From Bryobacterales bacterium (GTDB lineage Bacteria; Acidobacteriota; Terriglobia; Bryobacterales; Bryobacteraceae): DNA of 8,232 nt. The stretch lies in assembly GCA_003142355.1 (NCBI GenBank), contig PLMF01000392.1:5089-13320 (forward strand), given 5' to 3'. The translations under genes were made by a program, and so were the position numbers. The notes below the pieces were generated by a model, which saw only the letters and a program-made list of their open reading frames with translations, was not told where the DNA came from and did no database searches. Within the stretch, counting starts at the first letter, position 1. Each line of letters begins with the position of its first letter. This document shows positions 1-5,525 of this stretch, piece by piece.

Positions 1-126
1 TCGGCGCTCCTGAACCTGGGCTGCGGGCGCCCGCAGGCCGAGGCCGCGGTGCGCAAGGCCAAGGCGGCGGGCGCGGCGCCGGAGTTCGAACCGCTCTTCC
101 GGCGCGCTCTCGAACTGGTACGCTAG
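1..126 (+). CDS. ruvA: Holliday junction branch migration protein RuvA, C-terminal fragment
   Basis: Only the last 41 codons are present; the gene enters from the left edge and stops at TAG 124-126. RuvA binds the four-way junction as a tetramer, and its flexible C-terminal domain III contacts the RuvB motor and controls its activity. The visible residues run SALLNLGCGRPQAEAAVRKA and end in FRRALELVR. This resembles RuvA domain III, a small UBA-like three-helix bundle that typically starts with an 'AL..LGY....AE.AV' helix pair. The identification rests on this short match plus the immediate downstream position of ruvB, 32 bases away, which is the classic ruvAB order. The domains that bind DNA lie outside the window and cannot be judged. 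Confidence 0.85.
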   Translation, partial: SALLNLGCGRPQAEAAVRKAKAAGAAPEFEPLFRRALELVR

Positions 127-158
127 CCCGTGCCTAATCCGGGGTAAGCTGGTAGCAC

Positions 159-1187
159 ATGCCCGACCGGCAACTGATTTCCGGCGAAAGCCAGGCCGAG
201 GATTTGCAGTTCGAAGCGGGACTCCGCCCGCGCCGCCTAGCCGATTTCACCGGTCAGACCAAGCTGAAGGAGAACCTGGGAATCGCCATCCAGGCCGCCC
301 GTATGCGCGGCGAAGCCATGGACCACGTGCTCCTCTACGGGCCTCCCGGGCTGGGCAAGACCACGCTGGCCGCCATCATCGGCGAAGAACTGGAGGTGAC
401 GTTCACCTCCACCTCGGGGCCGGTGCTTCAGAAAAAGCTCGACCTCACCGGGATTCTCAGCAACATCCGCGCGCGCCAGGTTTTCTTCATCGACGAAATC
501 CACCGCCTGCTGCCGGACGTGGAAGAGATGCTCTACGCGGCACTGGAGGATTTCCGGGTGGATATTCTGGTGGGCGCGGGTCCGGGCGCGCGCACGCATT
601 CGCTGCCCATGCCCAAGTTCACCGCCATCGGCGCTACCACGCGGCAGGGTCTCGTCAGCGCGCCGCTGCGAGGCCGCTTCGGGCTGGTGCTGCGGCTCGA
701 TCCCTACCACGTGGATGAACTGCAGACGATTGTGAACCGCTCGGCGCGCCTGCTCGGGGTGGCCATCGAGGAGGGCGCCGCCGAAGAGATCGCGCGCCGC
801 TGCCGCGGGACGCCGCGCATCGCCAATCGCCTGCTGCGGCGCGTGCGCGATTACGCGCAGGTGCGGGCCGACGGCCGCATCACGCAGCCGGTGGCGCAGA
901 CCGCGCTCAACCTGCTGGACGTGGACCGCTACGGCCTGGACGAGATCGACCAGAAGATCATGCTGACCATCCTCGAGAAATACCGCGGGGGGCCGGTGGG
1001 TGTGAACACCATTGCGGCCTCGATCTCCGAGGAGCCCGACACCATCGAAGAGGTGTACGAGCCGTACCTGATCCAGCTCGGGTTTCTAAACCGCACGCCG
1101 CGCGGGCGCACGGCCACGGAACTGGCGTTCGACTACTTCAACGTGAAGCCCAAGCTGCGCGACGACGGCCAGCCGGCGCTGTTCTGA
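159..1187 (+). CDS. ruvB: Holliday junction branch migration ATPase RuvB
   Basis: RuvB is the hexameric AAA+ motor that pumps DNA through RuvA-bound Holliday junctions during recombinational repair. The 342-residue length is normal. Visible motifs are Walker A GPPGLGKTT at residues 61-69, Walker B FFIDEIH at 109-115, sensor 1 IGATT at 157-161, the arginine-finger segment APLRGRFG at 168-175, and the sensor 2 stretch GTPRIANRLLRRVRDYA at 217-233. A winged-helix domain follows (about 255-330), with the family's LGFLNRTPRGR near its end. The ATG at 159 is the first possible start, because an in-frame TAG lies at 153-155. No strong Shine-Dalgarno precedes it. The family usually has RDRFG where this protein has RGRFG, and the segment after the TSGP motif also departs from the usual 'EKPGDLA'. 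The key catalytic residues are intact, so I expect an active enzyme. Confidence 0.97.
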   Translation: MPDRQLISGESQAEDLQFEAGLRPRRLADFTGQTKLKENLGIAIQAARMRGEAMDHVLLYGPPGLGKTTLAAIIGEELEVTFTSTSGPVLQKKLDLTGILSNIRARQVFFIDEIHRLLPDVEEMLYAALEDFRVDILVGAGPGARTHSLPMPKFTAIGATTRQGLVSAPLRGRFGLVLRLDPYHVDELQTIVNRSARLLGVAIEEGAAEEIARRCRGTPRIANRLLRRVRDYAQVRADGRITQPVAQTALNLLDVDRYGLDEIDQKIMLTILEKYRGGPVGVNTIAASISEEPDTIEEVYEPYLIQLGFLNRTPRGRTATELAFDYFNVKPKLRDDGQPALF

Positions 1188-1673
1188 GTGGTGAAGACCA
1201 TCTACCTCAGTCTCGGCTCCAACGTGGGCGACCGCGAAGCCAACCTGCGGGCGGCTATCGAGCGGCTGGCGGCGCCGGACGTGCGCGTGCTGCGCACCTC
1301 GCCGGTGTACGAGACCGAGCCCGTGGACTACACCGAGCAGCGCTGGTTCCTGAACCTGGTGGTGGAAGCCGAGACCGGCCTGTTCCCCATGCAACTGCTC
1401 GCGCGCATCGGCAAGATCGAGCGGGCGCTGGGCCGTATCCGCACGGTGGCAAAAGGGCCGCGGACCATCGATATCGATATCCTGCTCTACGGCCGGGCCG
1501 TGGTGCGCAGCGCCAGGCTGGAAATCCCGCACCCGAGGATGGCCGAGCGGCGCTTCGTGCTGGCGCCGCTGGCGGATCTCGCGCCCGGCCTGCGCCACCC
1601 CGTGACGCACCAGACGGTGCGTGAGATGCTGGAGGCGGCGCCGGCGCAGACGGTGCGCCTGATACACTCGTAG
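1188..1673 (+). CDS. folK: 2-amino-4-hydroxy-6-hydroxymethyldihydropteridine pyrophosphokinase (HPPK)
   Basis: HPPK transfers pyrophosphate from ATP to 6-hydroxymethyl-7,8-dihydropterin, the step before dihydropteroate synthase in folate synthesis; it acts in the cytoplasm. The protein has 161 residues, the usual size. It opens with the family's LSLGSNVGDREANL (residues 7-20), followed by TSPVYETEPV, and carries the HPPK signature KGPRTIDIDILL at 89-100, in which D95 and D97 should bind the two magnesium ions. PHPRMAERRFVLAPL at 115-129 is the conserved C-terminal segment. The GTG start abuts the ruvB stop with no gap; a second GTG at 1191 is an equally possible start. I see no ribosome binding site, so translation is probably coupled to ruvB. 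A folate gene between two DNA-repair genes suggests cotranscription without shared function. Confidence 0.95.
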   Translation: MVKTIYLSLGSNVGDREANLRAAIERLAAPDVRVLRTSPVYETEPVDYTEQRWFLNLVVEAETGLFPMQLLARIGKIERALGRIRTVAKGPRTIDIDILLYGRAVVRSARLEIPHPRMAERRFVLAPLADLAPGLRHPVTHQTVREMLEAAPAQTVRLIHS

Positions 1674-1680
1674 GTCTACG

Positions 1681-3618
1681 GTGCCCGACCTCTACGCAGC
1701 CCTGAAGAAGTACTGGGGCTACGACTCGTTCCGCCCCATGCAGGAGCGGATCGTCCAAAGCCTGCTGGCCGGCAGCGACGTGGCCGTGATCATGCCCACC
1801 GGCGGCGGCAAGTCGCTGTGCTACCAGTTGCCCGCGCTGGTGCTGGGCCAGACGGTGGTGGTGATCTCGCCGCTGATCGCGCTCATGCAGGACCAGGTGG
1901 CGCAGCTCGGCGACATGGGGATTCCGGCCGCCGTCCTCAACAGCACGCAGGCGGCCGAAGAGCAGCGCGGGGTGATGCGCGCGGCCGCGCAGGGCGCCTT
2001 CCGGCTGCTGTACCTTTCGCCGGAACGGCTGGCGCGGCCGGATACCATCGGCTGGCTGCGGAAGCTGCCGCTGGCGTTTTTCGCCATCGACGAGGCGCAC
2101 TGCATCTCCGAATGGGGGCACGAGTTCCGCCCCGAATACCGCCAGCTCAGCTCGCTGCGCGAGAACTTCCCCGATAAGCCGATCGCGGCGTTCACCGCCA
2201 GCGCCACCAAGCGCGTCCGGCACGACATTCTGGAACAACTCCGGCTCCGCGAGCCGCACAAATACATCGCCAGCTTTCACCGCGCCAACCTGCGCTACGT
2301 GGCGCACCAGTGCGATAAAGAGACGCACCCACGCCTGCTGCTGGCGGCCCTGCGCGCCTACCAGGGCGAAAGCGCGATCGTGTACGCCCCCACCATCGCC
2401 ACGGTGGAACAGACGGTGGATTTTCTGGCGGATCGGCGCATCGCGGCCGTCCCCTACCACGGCCAGATGGAGTCCGTAAGCCGCCGCCGCAACCAGGAGC
2501 GCTGGATGAACGACGAAGTGCGCGTGCTGGTGGGCACCATCGCCTTCGGGCTGGGAATCAACAAGCCGGCGGTGCGCGCCGTCATCCACACCTCGCTGCC
2601 GAAATCCATCGAGCAGTTTTATCAGGAGGCGGGCCGCGCGGGTCGCGACGGGCTGCCCGCCGATTGCACGCTGCTGTGGCAGCCGAAAGACGCGGGACTC
2701 CTAGCCTACTTCATCGAAAAGCTGAACGACCCAAGCGAGAAGGAGCGCGCCTGGCAGCGGTACCACGCCATCCGGCGCTTCGTCGAGAGCGGCCGGTGCC
2801 GGCATTTGCAGATCTGCACGCACTTCGGCCAAACCCCCAAGTGGCAGCGCTGCGAGATGTGCGACGTCTGCGGGAACATTCCGGAGTGGCTCAAGGCGCC
2901 CTCGGAGAAGCCGTTGGTGGCCGTGAAGAAGAAGCGCAAGCCGAAAGCGGCGGCCCGGTCCACCCCGCCGCCGGTCACGCCGCCCGCGCCACCGCGCGAG
3001 CAACCGGTTCCCGTAGGGGCCGGGCAAGCCCGGCCCCCGGCGCCGAAAGCGCCGGATCGCGACCTGGTCGAATTCTTCAAGGAATGGCGCCGCCGCACGG
3101 CCCAGCGCGCCGCGGTTCCGGCCTATGTCGTGCTCAGCGACGCCGCACTGGAGGATCTGTGCGGCAAGCAGCCTTCGAATCTCCGCGAGTTACTGGGCGT
3201 TGCCGGGATCGGCGAGCGCAAGGCGGAACTGTACGGAGGCGAAATCTTCGCGGCCTTCGAAGCTTACCGCAACGGGGTCCGCGCCGCCGTGCGCGAGGTG
3301 TCGCAGGTTTCGCCCGCCGAAGAGACCATGCGCCTGCTGGCGGAGGGCAAGAGCTTCGGAGAGATCGCGCAAATTCGCGGCCGGCAGTTTCAGACGGTGA
3401 TCAACATGGTAGCCGACTTGGTCGAAAAAGGGCGGCTGGACTATCGCATGGAGTGGGTGGGAGAAGCGAATCACCGCCAGATTGAAGAAGTGGTGCGCCG
3501 GCTCGGCGCGCAATGGCTGAAGCCATTGCGCGAAGCGCTGCCGGCGGAGATCACCTATGAGCAGATTCGGCTGGTGGTGGCATTCGTGCGGCGAGAGGAT
3601 TCGGCTAAGCAAACATAA
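1681..3618 (+). CDS. recQ: ATP-dependent DNA helicase RecQ, form without a recognisable RQC winged helix
   Basis: RecQ unwinds DNA 3'-to-5' in recombination and replication-fork repair. Residues 1-350 are the SF2 core: motif 0 around Q21, Walker A PTGGGKS at 39-45, DEAH at 137-140 followed by CISEWGHEFR, TASAT at 172-176, and QEAGRAGRDG at 315-324. The zinc-binding cysteines C373, C391, C394 and C397 follow with near-standard spacing. Only about 60 residues, rich in Lys, Pro and Ala (398-458), separate them from an HRDC domain at about 459-533, so the usual winged helix of roughly 110 residues seems absent. The C-terminal part, about 547-640, contains GKSFGEIAQIRGRQFQTV and resembles the helix-turn-helix (HTH_40) domain found at the end of many RecQ proteins. 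The GTG start lies 7 bases after the folK stop with a weak TAGGT upstream. The linker contains a DNA palindrome (3016-3037). Confidence 0.95.
   Translation: MPDLYAALKKYWGYDSFRPMQERIVQSLLAGSDVAVIMPTGGGKSLCYQLPALVLGQTVVVISPLIALMQDQVAQLGDMGIPAAVLNSTQAAEEQRGVMRAAAQGAFRLLYLSPERLARPDTIGWLRKLPLAFFAIDEAHCISEWGHEFRPEYRQLSSLRENFPDKPIAAFTASATKRVRHDILEQLRLREPHKYIASFHRANLRYVAHQCDKETHPRLLLAALRAYQGESAIVYAPTIATVEQTVDFLADRRIAAVPYHGQMESVSRRRNQERWMNDEVRVLVGTIAFGLGINKPAVRAVIHTSLPKSIEQFYQEAGRAGRDGLPADCTLLWQPKDAGLLAYFIEKLNDPSEKERAWQRYHAIRRFVESGRCRHLQICTHFGQTPKWQRCEMCDVCGNIPEWLKAPSEKPLVAVKKKRKPKAAARSTPPPVTPPAPPREQPVPVGAGQARPPAPKAPDRDLVEFFKEWRRRTAQRAAVPAYVVLSDAALEDLCGKQPSNLRELLGVAGIGERKAELYGGEIFAAFEAYRNGVRAAVREVSQVSPAEETMRLLAEGKSFGEIAQIRGRQFQTVINMVADLVEKGRLDYRMEWVGEANHRQIEEVVRRLGAQWLKPLREALPAEITYEQIRLVVAFVRREDSAKQT
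3016..3037. repeat. Perfect GC-rich palindrome inside the recQ linker, possible REP-like element
   Basis: The arms GGGGCCGGGC (3016-3025) and GCCCGGCCCC (3028-3037) are exact reverse complements separated by two bases. The sequence begins with GTAGGGGC. It lies in frame and supplies RecQ residues of about 445-453 (VGAGQARPP) in the disordered linker. The 10-bp perfect stem exceeds what GC-rich coding sequence needs for codon choice. The GTAGGGGC...GCCCC layout resembles dispersed palindromic repeats that I recall from several bacterial genomes. That resemblance comes from memory, and this window holds no second copy. Confidence 0.5.
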
Positions 3619-3628
3619 CACGCTTAGC
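3604..3628. promoter_or_regulatory. Inverted repeat at the end of recQ and start of the toxin-antitoxin promoter region
   Basis: GCTAAGC (3604-3610) and GCTTAGC (3622-3628) form a perfect 7-bp inverted repeat around 11 bases, spanning the recQ stop codon. A second partner, TAAGC at 3633-3637, can also pair with the right arm and is followed by only three T residues. It could be a weak terminator for recQ or an operator half-site for the next genes. The short stem and lack of a T tract make an intrinsic terminator doubtful. Confidence 0.3.
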
Positions 3629-3630
3629 TG

Positions 3631-3662
3631 TATAAGCTTTAATGCTATGCATGTTTATGCTA
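3631..3662 (+). promoter_or_regulatory. AT-rich promoter/operator region of the toxin-antitoxin pair
   Basis: This stretch is much richer in A and T than its surroundings. TATAAG at 3631-3636 matches the -10 consensus at five of six positions, although no convincing -35 lies upstream. TATGCT at 3656-3661 is an alternative -10. Two near-identical 9-mers, TTAATGCTA (3639-3647) and TTTATGCTA (3654-3662), are spaced 15 bases apart. Such repeats beside a toxin-antitoxin start commonly serve as autoregulatory operators. The function here is inferred. Confidence 0.4.
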
Positions 3663-3672
3663 ATCTTGAAGC

Positions 3673-4086
3673 ATGGGCCAAGTCAAGTACGCCGATCAAG
3701 TACGGGAACACGCCCGCCATGAGTACATCGAGCCGGCCCGCGGGCGTGGCGATTCAACGGTGAGGATCGTAGCTGGCGAAGTGCAGAAGGCGGTGCGCCT
3801 GGTTAACCGGACGGCGCTTGTCTGCCAAGCTCTGAAATCCCATAAGTTCCTCGAAGAAAATCATTTGGCTCTGGAAAAGTGGGATGGTCCGCCATCGGGG
3901 ATGAGCACAACTGTGACGTTTACTTATCGACTGGCGGGCCAGCAGCCGGCAGCCGGTCAGCCACCGGGTGAATCGCCGCTCCTTCGATTGTGGGGGATTG
4001 GGAAAGAGGTTTTCCAGAGCCTCGGCGGAGGAGAAGCGTTCATCCGAAGCGAACGGGAACAATGGGGACCCGGAGAAGATTCGTGA
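3673..4086 (+). CDS. Unnamed 137-residue protein, candidate antitoxin of the PIN toxin
   Basis: I do not recognise a named family. Residues about 27-87 look like one compact domain: a beta strand and helix (STVRIVAGEVQKAVRLVNR), a helix with VCQALKSHKFLEEN, then GPPSGMSTTVTFTYRL as a likely closing hairpin, which suggests a small winged-helix-like fold. A Gln/Pro/Gly linker follows (about 88-101), encoded by short CAGCCGG-type DNA repeats. The tail, residues 102-137 (LLRLWGIGKEVFQSLGGG and then an acidic helix), is reminiscent of VapB-type antitoxin tails that wrap a PIN toxin. Its stop TGA (4084-4086) overlaps the toxin's GTG, which implies translational coupling. ATG 3673 has no strong Shine-Dalgarno, only TTGAAGC. 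The antitoxin role is inferred from this layout; a transcription regulator or a restriction-linked DNA binder are alternatives. Confidence 0.7.
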   Translation: MGQVKYADQVREHARHEYIEPARGRGDSTVRIVAGEVQKAVRLVNRTALVCQALKSHKFLEENHLALEKWDGPPSGMSTTVTFTYRLAGQQPAAGQPPGESPLLRLWGIGKEVFQSLGGGEAFIRSEREQWGPGEDS

Positions 4087-4508
4087 GCCGAATCTACTGG
4101 GACTCTATGCTGTTTGTGTACCTGATTGAAGCCCACCCCAAGCACGGGGTCCGTGCAAAAGAAATACTCGCAACCATGGGACGGCGCCGGGACACCCTCT
4201 GTACGAGCGTCTTCACGGTCGGCGAAGTCCTCACGGGACCTTACAAACGGGGCGCGTCCGACTTGGCTCTGCGGGTCCGGGAAGTGATCCGCCCACCCGC
4301 GGTGGAACTACTCCCGTTCACCGTTGAGACGGCCGAGCGTTATGCGCGAATTCGCGGAGACAACCGGGTATCACCACCCGACGCGATTCACCTGGCCAGC
4401 GCCGCGCACGCCGGTGTAAATCTGTTTCTGACCAACGACCACCGTTTGCAAGGGCTGGTGATTCCGGGGATCGATTTCATCGCCGGGATGGATGTCAATC
4501 TACTCTGA
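4083..4508 (+). CDS. PIN-domain ribonuclease, VapC-like toxin
   Basis: PIN toxins are Mg-dependent ribonucleases that cleave tRNA or rRNA when freed from their antitoxin. From GTG 4083 the protein has 141 residues, the normal size. It begins with the family-like SRIYWDSMLFVYLIE, and the expected acidic residues are visible: D7 in YWDS, E48 in GEVLTG, D100 in SPPDAIHLA and D119 in TNDHRL. All four are in typical context, so the nuclease should be active. The frame is open back to an ATG at 3990, but that would add 31 residues that read as out-of-frame antitoxin sequence and break the usual PIN N-terminus. I therefore chose GTG 4083, which overlaps the antitoxin stop as GTGA. The gene ends 6 bases from the converging minus-strand gene, with no terminator between them. 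Confidence 0.9.
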   Translation: MSRIYWDSMLFVYLIEAHPKHGVRAKEILATMGRRRDTLCTSVFTVGEVLTGPYKRGASDLALRVREVIRPPAVELLPFTVETAERYARIRGDNRVSPPDAIHLASAAHAGVNLFLTNDHRLQGLVIPGIDFIAGMDVNLL

Positions 4509-4514
4509 CGGCAA

Positions 4515-5150
4515 TCAGATAAACATCTCTTCGTCCTGCGTGGCTTGATCGACGGAAGGCTTGCGCGAGTGGTGCACCAGGGTGGAAACCGCGGCAGAAA
4601 TCCCGGCCGCCAAGCCGTTTGCTTCGCGCACCGGCCGCAACACCGCGCGCTTCACGGCGTCGCCCACTAGCCCGACTTGCTCGACGGTGCTGTCGACGGC
4701 CTGGTCGATCTGCGCGAGCCGGGTGCGGGCGCGATCGCCGGCGTCATGCAGGAGTTCGCCGATGCGCTCCACCTGCTGCCTTCCCGATCTGGCGATCTCC
4801 AGGGCTTCGCCGGAAAGCTCGGAAATCCGCGGGCGCGTCTCTTCCATGATCCGGTTGGCGGCGGCCAGAACCATCCCCACTTCATCGACCAGCGGCGCCA
4901 CTTTGCCGGCTACGACTCCGATTCTGTCGGCTACCGGTCCAAGGTTGTCGGCCGCCAGTCCGATCTTGTCGATCATCGGCCCGAGCCTCCCGATTACAGG
5001 CTCGGCGCGGTCCGCCAGCGGCCCGACCTTTTGCTGCATCCTTCGGGTAACGCGGTAGAGCGCGAACATCGCCAGGGCCTGCACCACGAACGCAATGCAC
5101 GCCAGCGCCACGGCCGCCGCCACCACCATGCGAAACGTGTCTTCAGTCAC
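4515..5150 (-). CDS. Membrane-anchored heptad-repeat coiled-coil protein (DUF948-like)
   Basis: No enzyme motif is visible. Residues about 8-32 form one transmembrane helix (MVVAAAVALACIAFVVQALA and onward), followed by basic residues, which fits an anchor with a cytoplasmic C-terminus. Residues 42-97 consist of eight consecutive heptads close to LGPVADR (for example LGPMIDK, IGLAADN, LGPVADR, IGVVAGK, VAPLVDE). A longer charged helical region then runs to about 195, before a polar tail. Proteins of this shape resemble the DUF948 / YtxG group, whose role is poorly defined (general stress, envelope). The GTG start at 5150 follows GGGAAGGG by 9 bases; the in-frame ATG seven codons later would clip residues before the membrane helix. 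It lies 29 bases downstream of the YtxH-type gene, so the two are probably cotranscribed. Confidence 0.8.
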   Translation of the reverse strand: MTEDTFRMVVAAAVALACIAFVVQALAMFALYRVTRRMQQKVGPLADRAEPVIGRLGPMIDKIGLAADNLGPVADRIGVVAGKVAPLVDEVGMVLAAANRIMEETRPRISELSGEALEIARSGRQQVERIGELLHDAGDRARTRLAQIDQAVDSTVEQVGLVGDAVKRAVLRPVREANGLAAGISAAVSTLVHHSRKPSVDQATQDEEMFI

Positions 5151-5179
5151 GCGCGAGGACCCTTCCCCCAGTCCCTGGT

Positions 5180-5473
5180 TTACGTCGCTGCGCCTTCGCC
5201 GCCAACGGCGTCGCGATAAGCCTGCTTACCGGCCTCCACGGCATCGGAGATGGTATCCTTCTGACGGCCGAGAGCTTCCTTGCCCTTCTCCACCCATTCC
5301 GTGGCGGTCTGCTTGATCTCCGTGCCGCGCTGCTTCACATAATCGGTGCCTTCGCCCGCTTTGTCCTTGATGATCTTGCGGGTCTCCTCTCCGGACTTCG
5401 GCGCGAACAGCATGCCGATGCCAACACCCACGCCGAGTCCCAGCAAAAAGCTGGAAAGCCCATTCTTATCCAT
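5180..5473 (-). CDS. YtxH domain-containing small membrane protein
   Basis: This 97-residue protein starts MDKNGLSSFLLGLGVGVGIG and continues MLFAPKSGEETR. A glycine-rich membrane helix leading into the 'LFAPKSGEETR' hinge is the hallmark of YtxH (PF12732). The rest (about 30-97) is a charged amphipathic helix, predicted to lie on the cytoplasmic side. YtxH proteins are often stress- or stationary-phase-induced in other bacteria; no molecular function is firmly known. An ATG four codons upstream (5485) is in frame, but GGGAGG at 5478-5483 sits inside that extension and is ideally spaced for the ATG at 5473, so I take the shorter start. It is the first gene of a probable two-gene operon with the coiled-coil protein, divergent from recX. 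Confidence 0.88.
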   Translation of the reverse strand: MDKNGLSSFLLGLGVGVGIGMLFAPKSGEETRKIIKDKAGEGTDYVKQRGTEIKQTATEWVEKGKEALGRQKDTISDAVEAGKQAYRDAVGGEGAAT

Positions 5474-5477
5474 GTAT

Positions 5478-5483
5478 CCTCCC
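5478..5483 (-). promoter_or_regulatory. Strong Shine-Dalgarno deciding the ytxH start
   Basis: On the minus strand this reads GGGAGG, followed by ATAC and the ATG at 5473. The spacing is optimal. Because the site lies within the first codons of the longer reading frame, it excludes the ATG at 5485. Confidence 0.8.
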
Positions 5484-5484
5484 A

Positions 5485-5503
5485 TTCAAGCCAACAGCTT
5501 GAA
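5485..5503 (-). promoter_or_regulatory. Hairpin in the ytxH leader, or operator in the recX/ytxH gap
   Basis: TTCAAGC (5485-5491) and GCTTGAA (5497-5503) are exact reverse complements around a 5-base loop. On the ytxH transcript the hairpin would lie one base before the GGGAGG ribosome binding site and close to the predicted 5' end. It could protect the leader, tune ribosome access, or be a dyad operator in DNA form. On the recX side it occupies about the -23 to -41 region relative to the ATG. Confidence 0.45.
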
Positions 5504-5512
5504 CCAGTTTCC

Positions 5513-5520
5513 AGTATACT
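5513..5520. promoter_or_regulatory. Palindromic -10 element shared by recX and ytxH
   Basis: AGTATACT is its own reverse complement, so TATACT (five of six to consensus) can be read on both strands: 5515-5520 for recX and 5518-5513 for ytxH. For recX the ATG at 5526 is 5 bases after the hexamer, which would give a leaderless or nearly leaderless mRNA. For ytxH the leader would be about 30 bases. No good -35 is seen for either direction. Confidence 0.5.
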
Positions 5521-5525
5521 CCCCA

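Noticed and set aside
1255..2589. Long minus-strand open frame (444 codons) opposite folK and recQ
   Set aside because: It is antisense to two genes with complete catalytic motifs. Its translation is low-complexity (His, Arg, Ala, Gly rich), as expected for the reverse of GC-rich coding sequence.
2664..3485. Plus-strand open frame of 273 codons inside recQ
   Set aside because: The other frame encodes the zinc site, HRDC and helix-turn-helix of RecQ; this frame has Arg/Ala/Gly-rich sequence with no recognisable domain.
3990..4082. N-terminal extension of the PIN toxin to ATG 3990
   Set aside because: The extra 31 residues lie over the antitoxin's conserved tail in another frame, and PIN proteins of this type begin right at the YWDS strand; GTG 4083 gives the normal start and a GTGA overlap.
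4561..5058. Plus-strand frames opposite the coiled-coil gene
   Set aside because: The minus strand encodes a membrane helix followed by regular heptads; the plus-strand frames are Ser/Arg/Pro-rich shadows of that repeat.
5498..5513. SOS (LexA) box near recX
   Set aside because: GAACCAGTTTC resembles the GAAC...GTTC type only loosely: the right half is imperfect and the spacing is wrong for it, and no CTGT-N8-ACAG site is present.
5346..5525. Longer recX frame from ATG 5346
   Set aside because: It would run antisense through the ytxH coding sequence and leader, and the residues match nothing in RecX.
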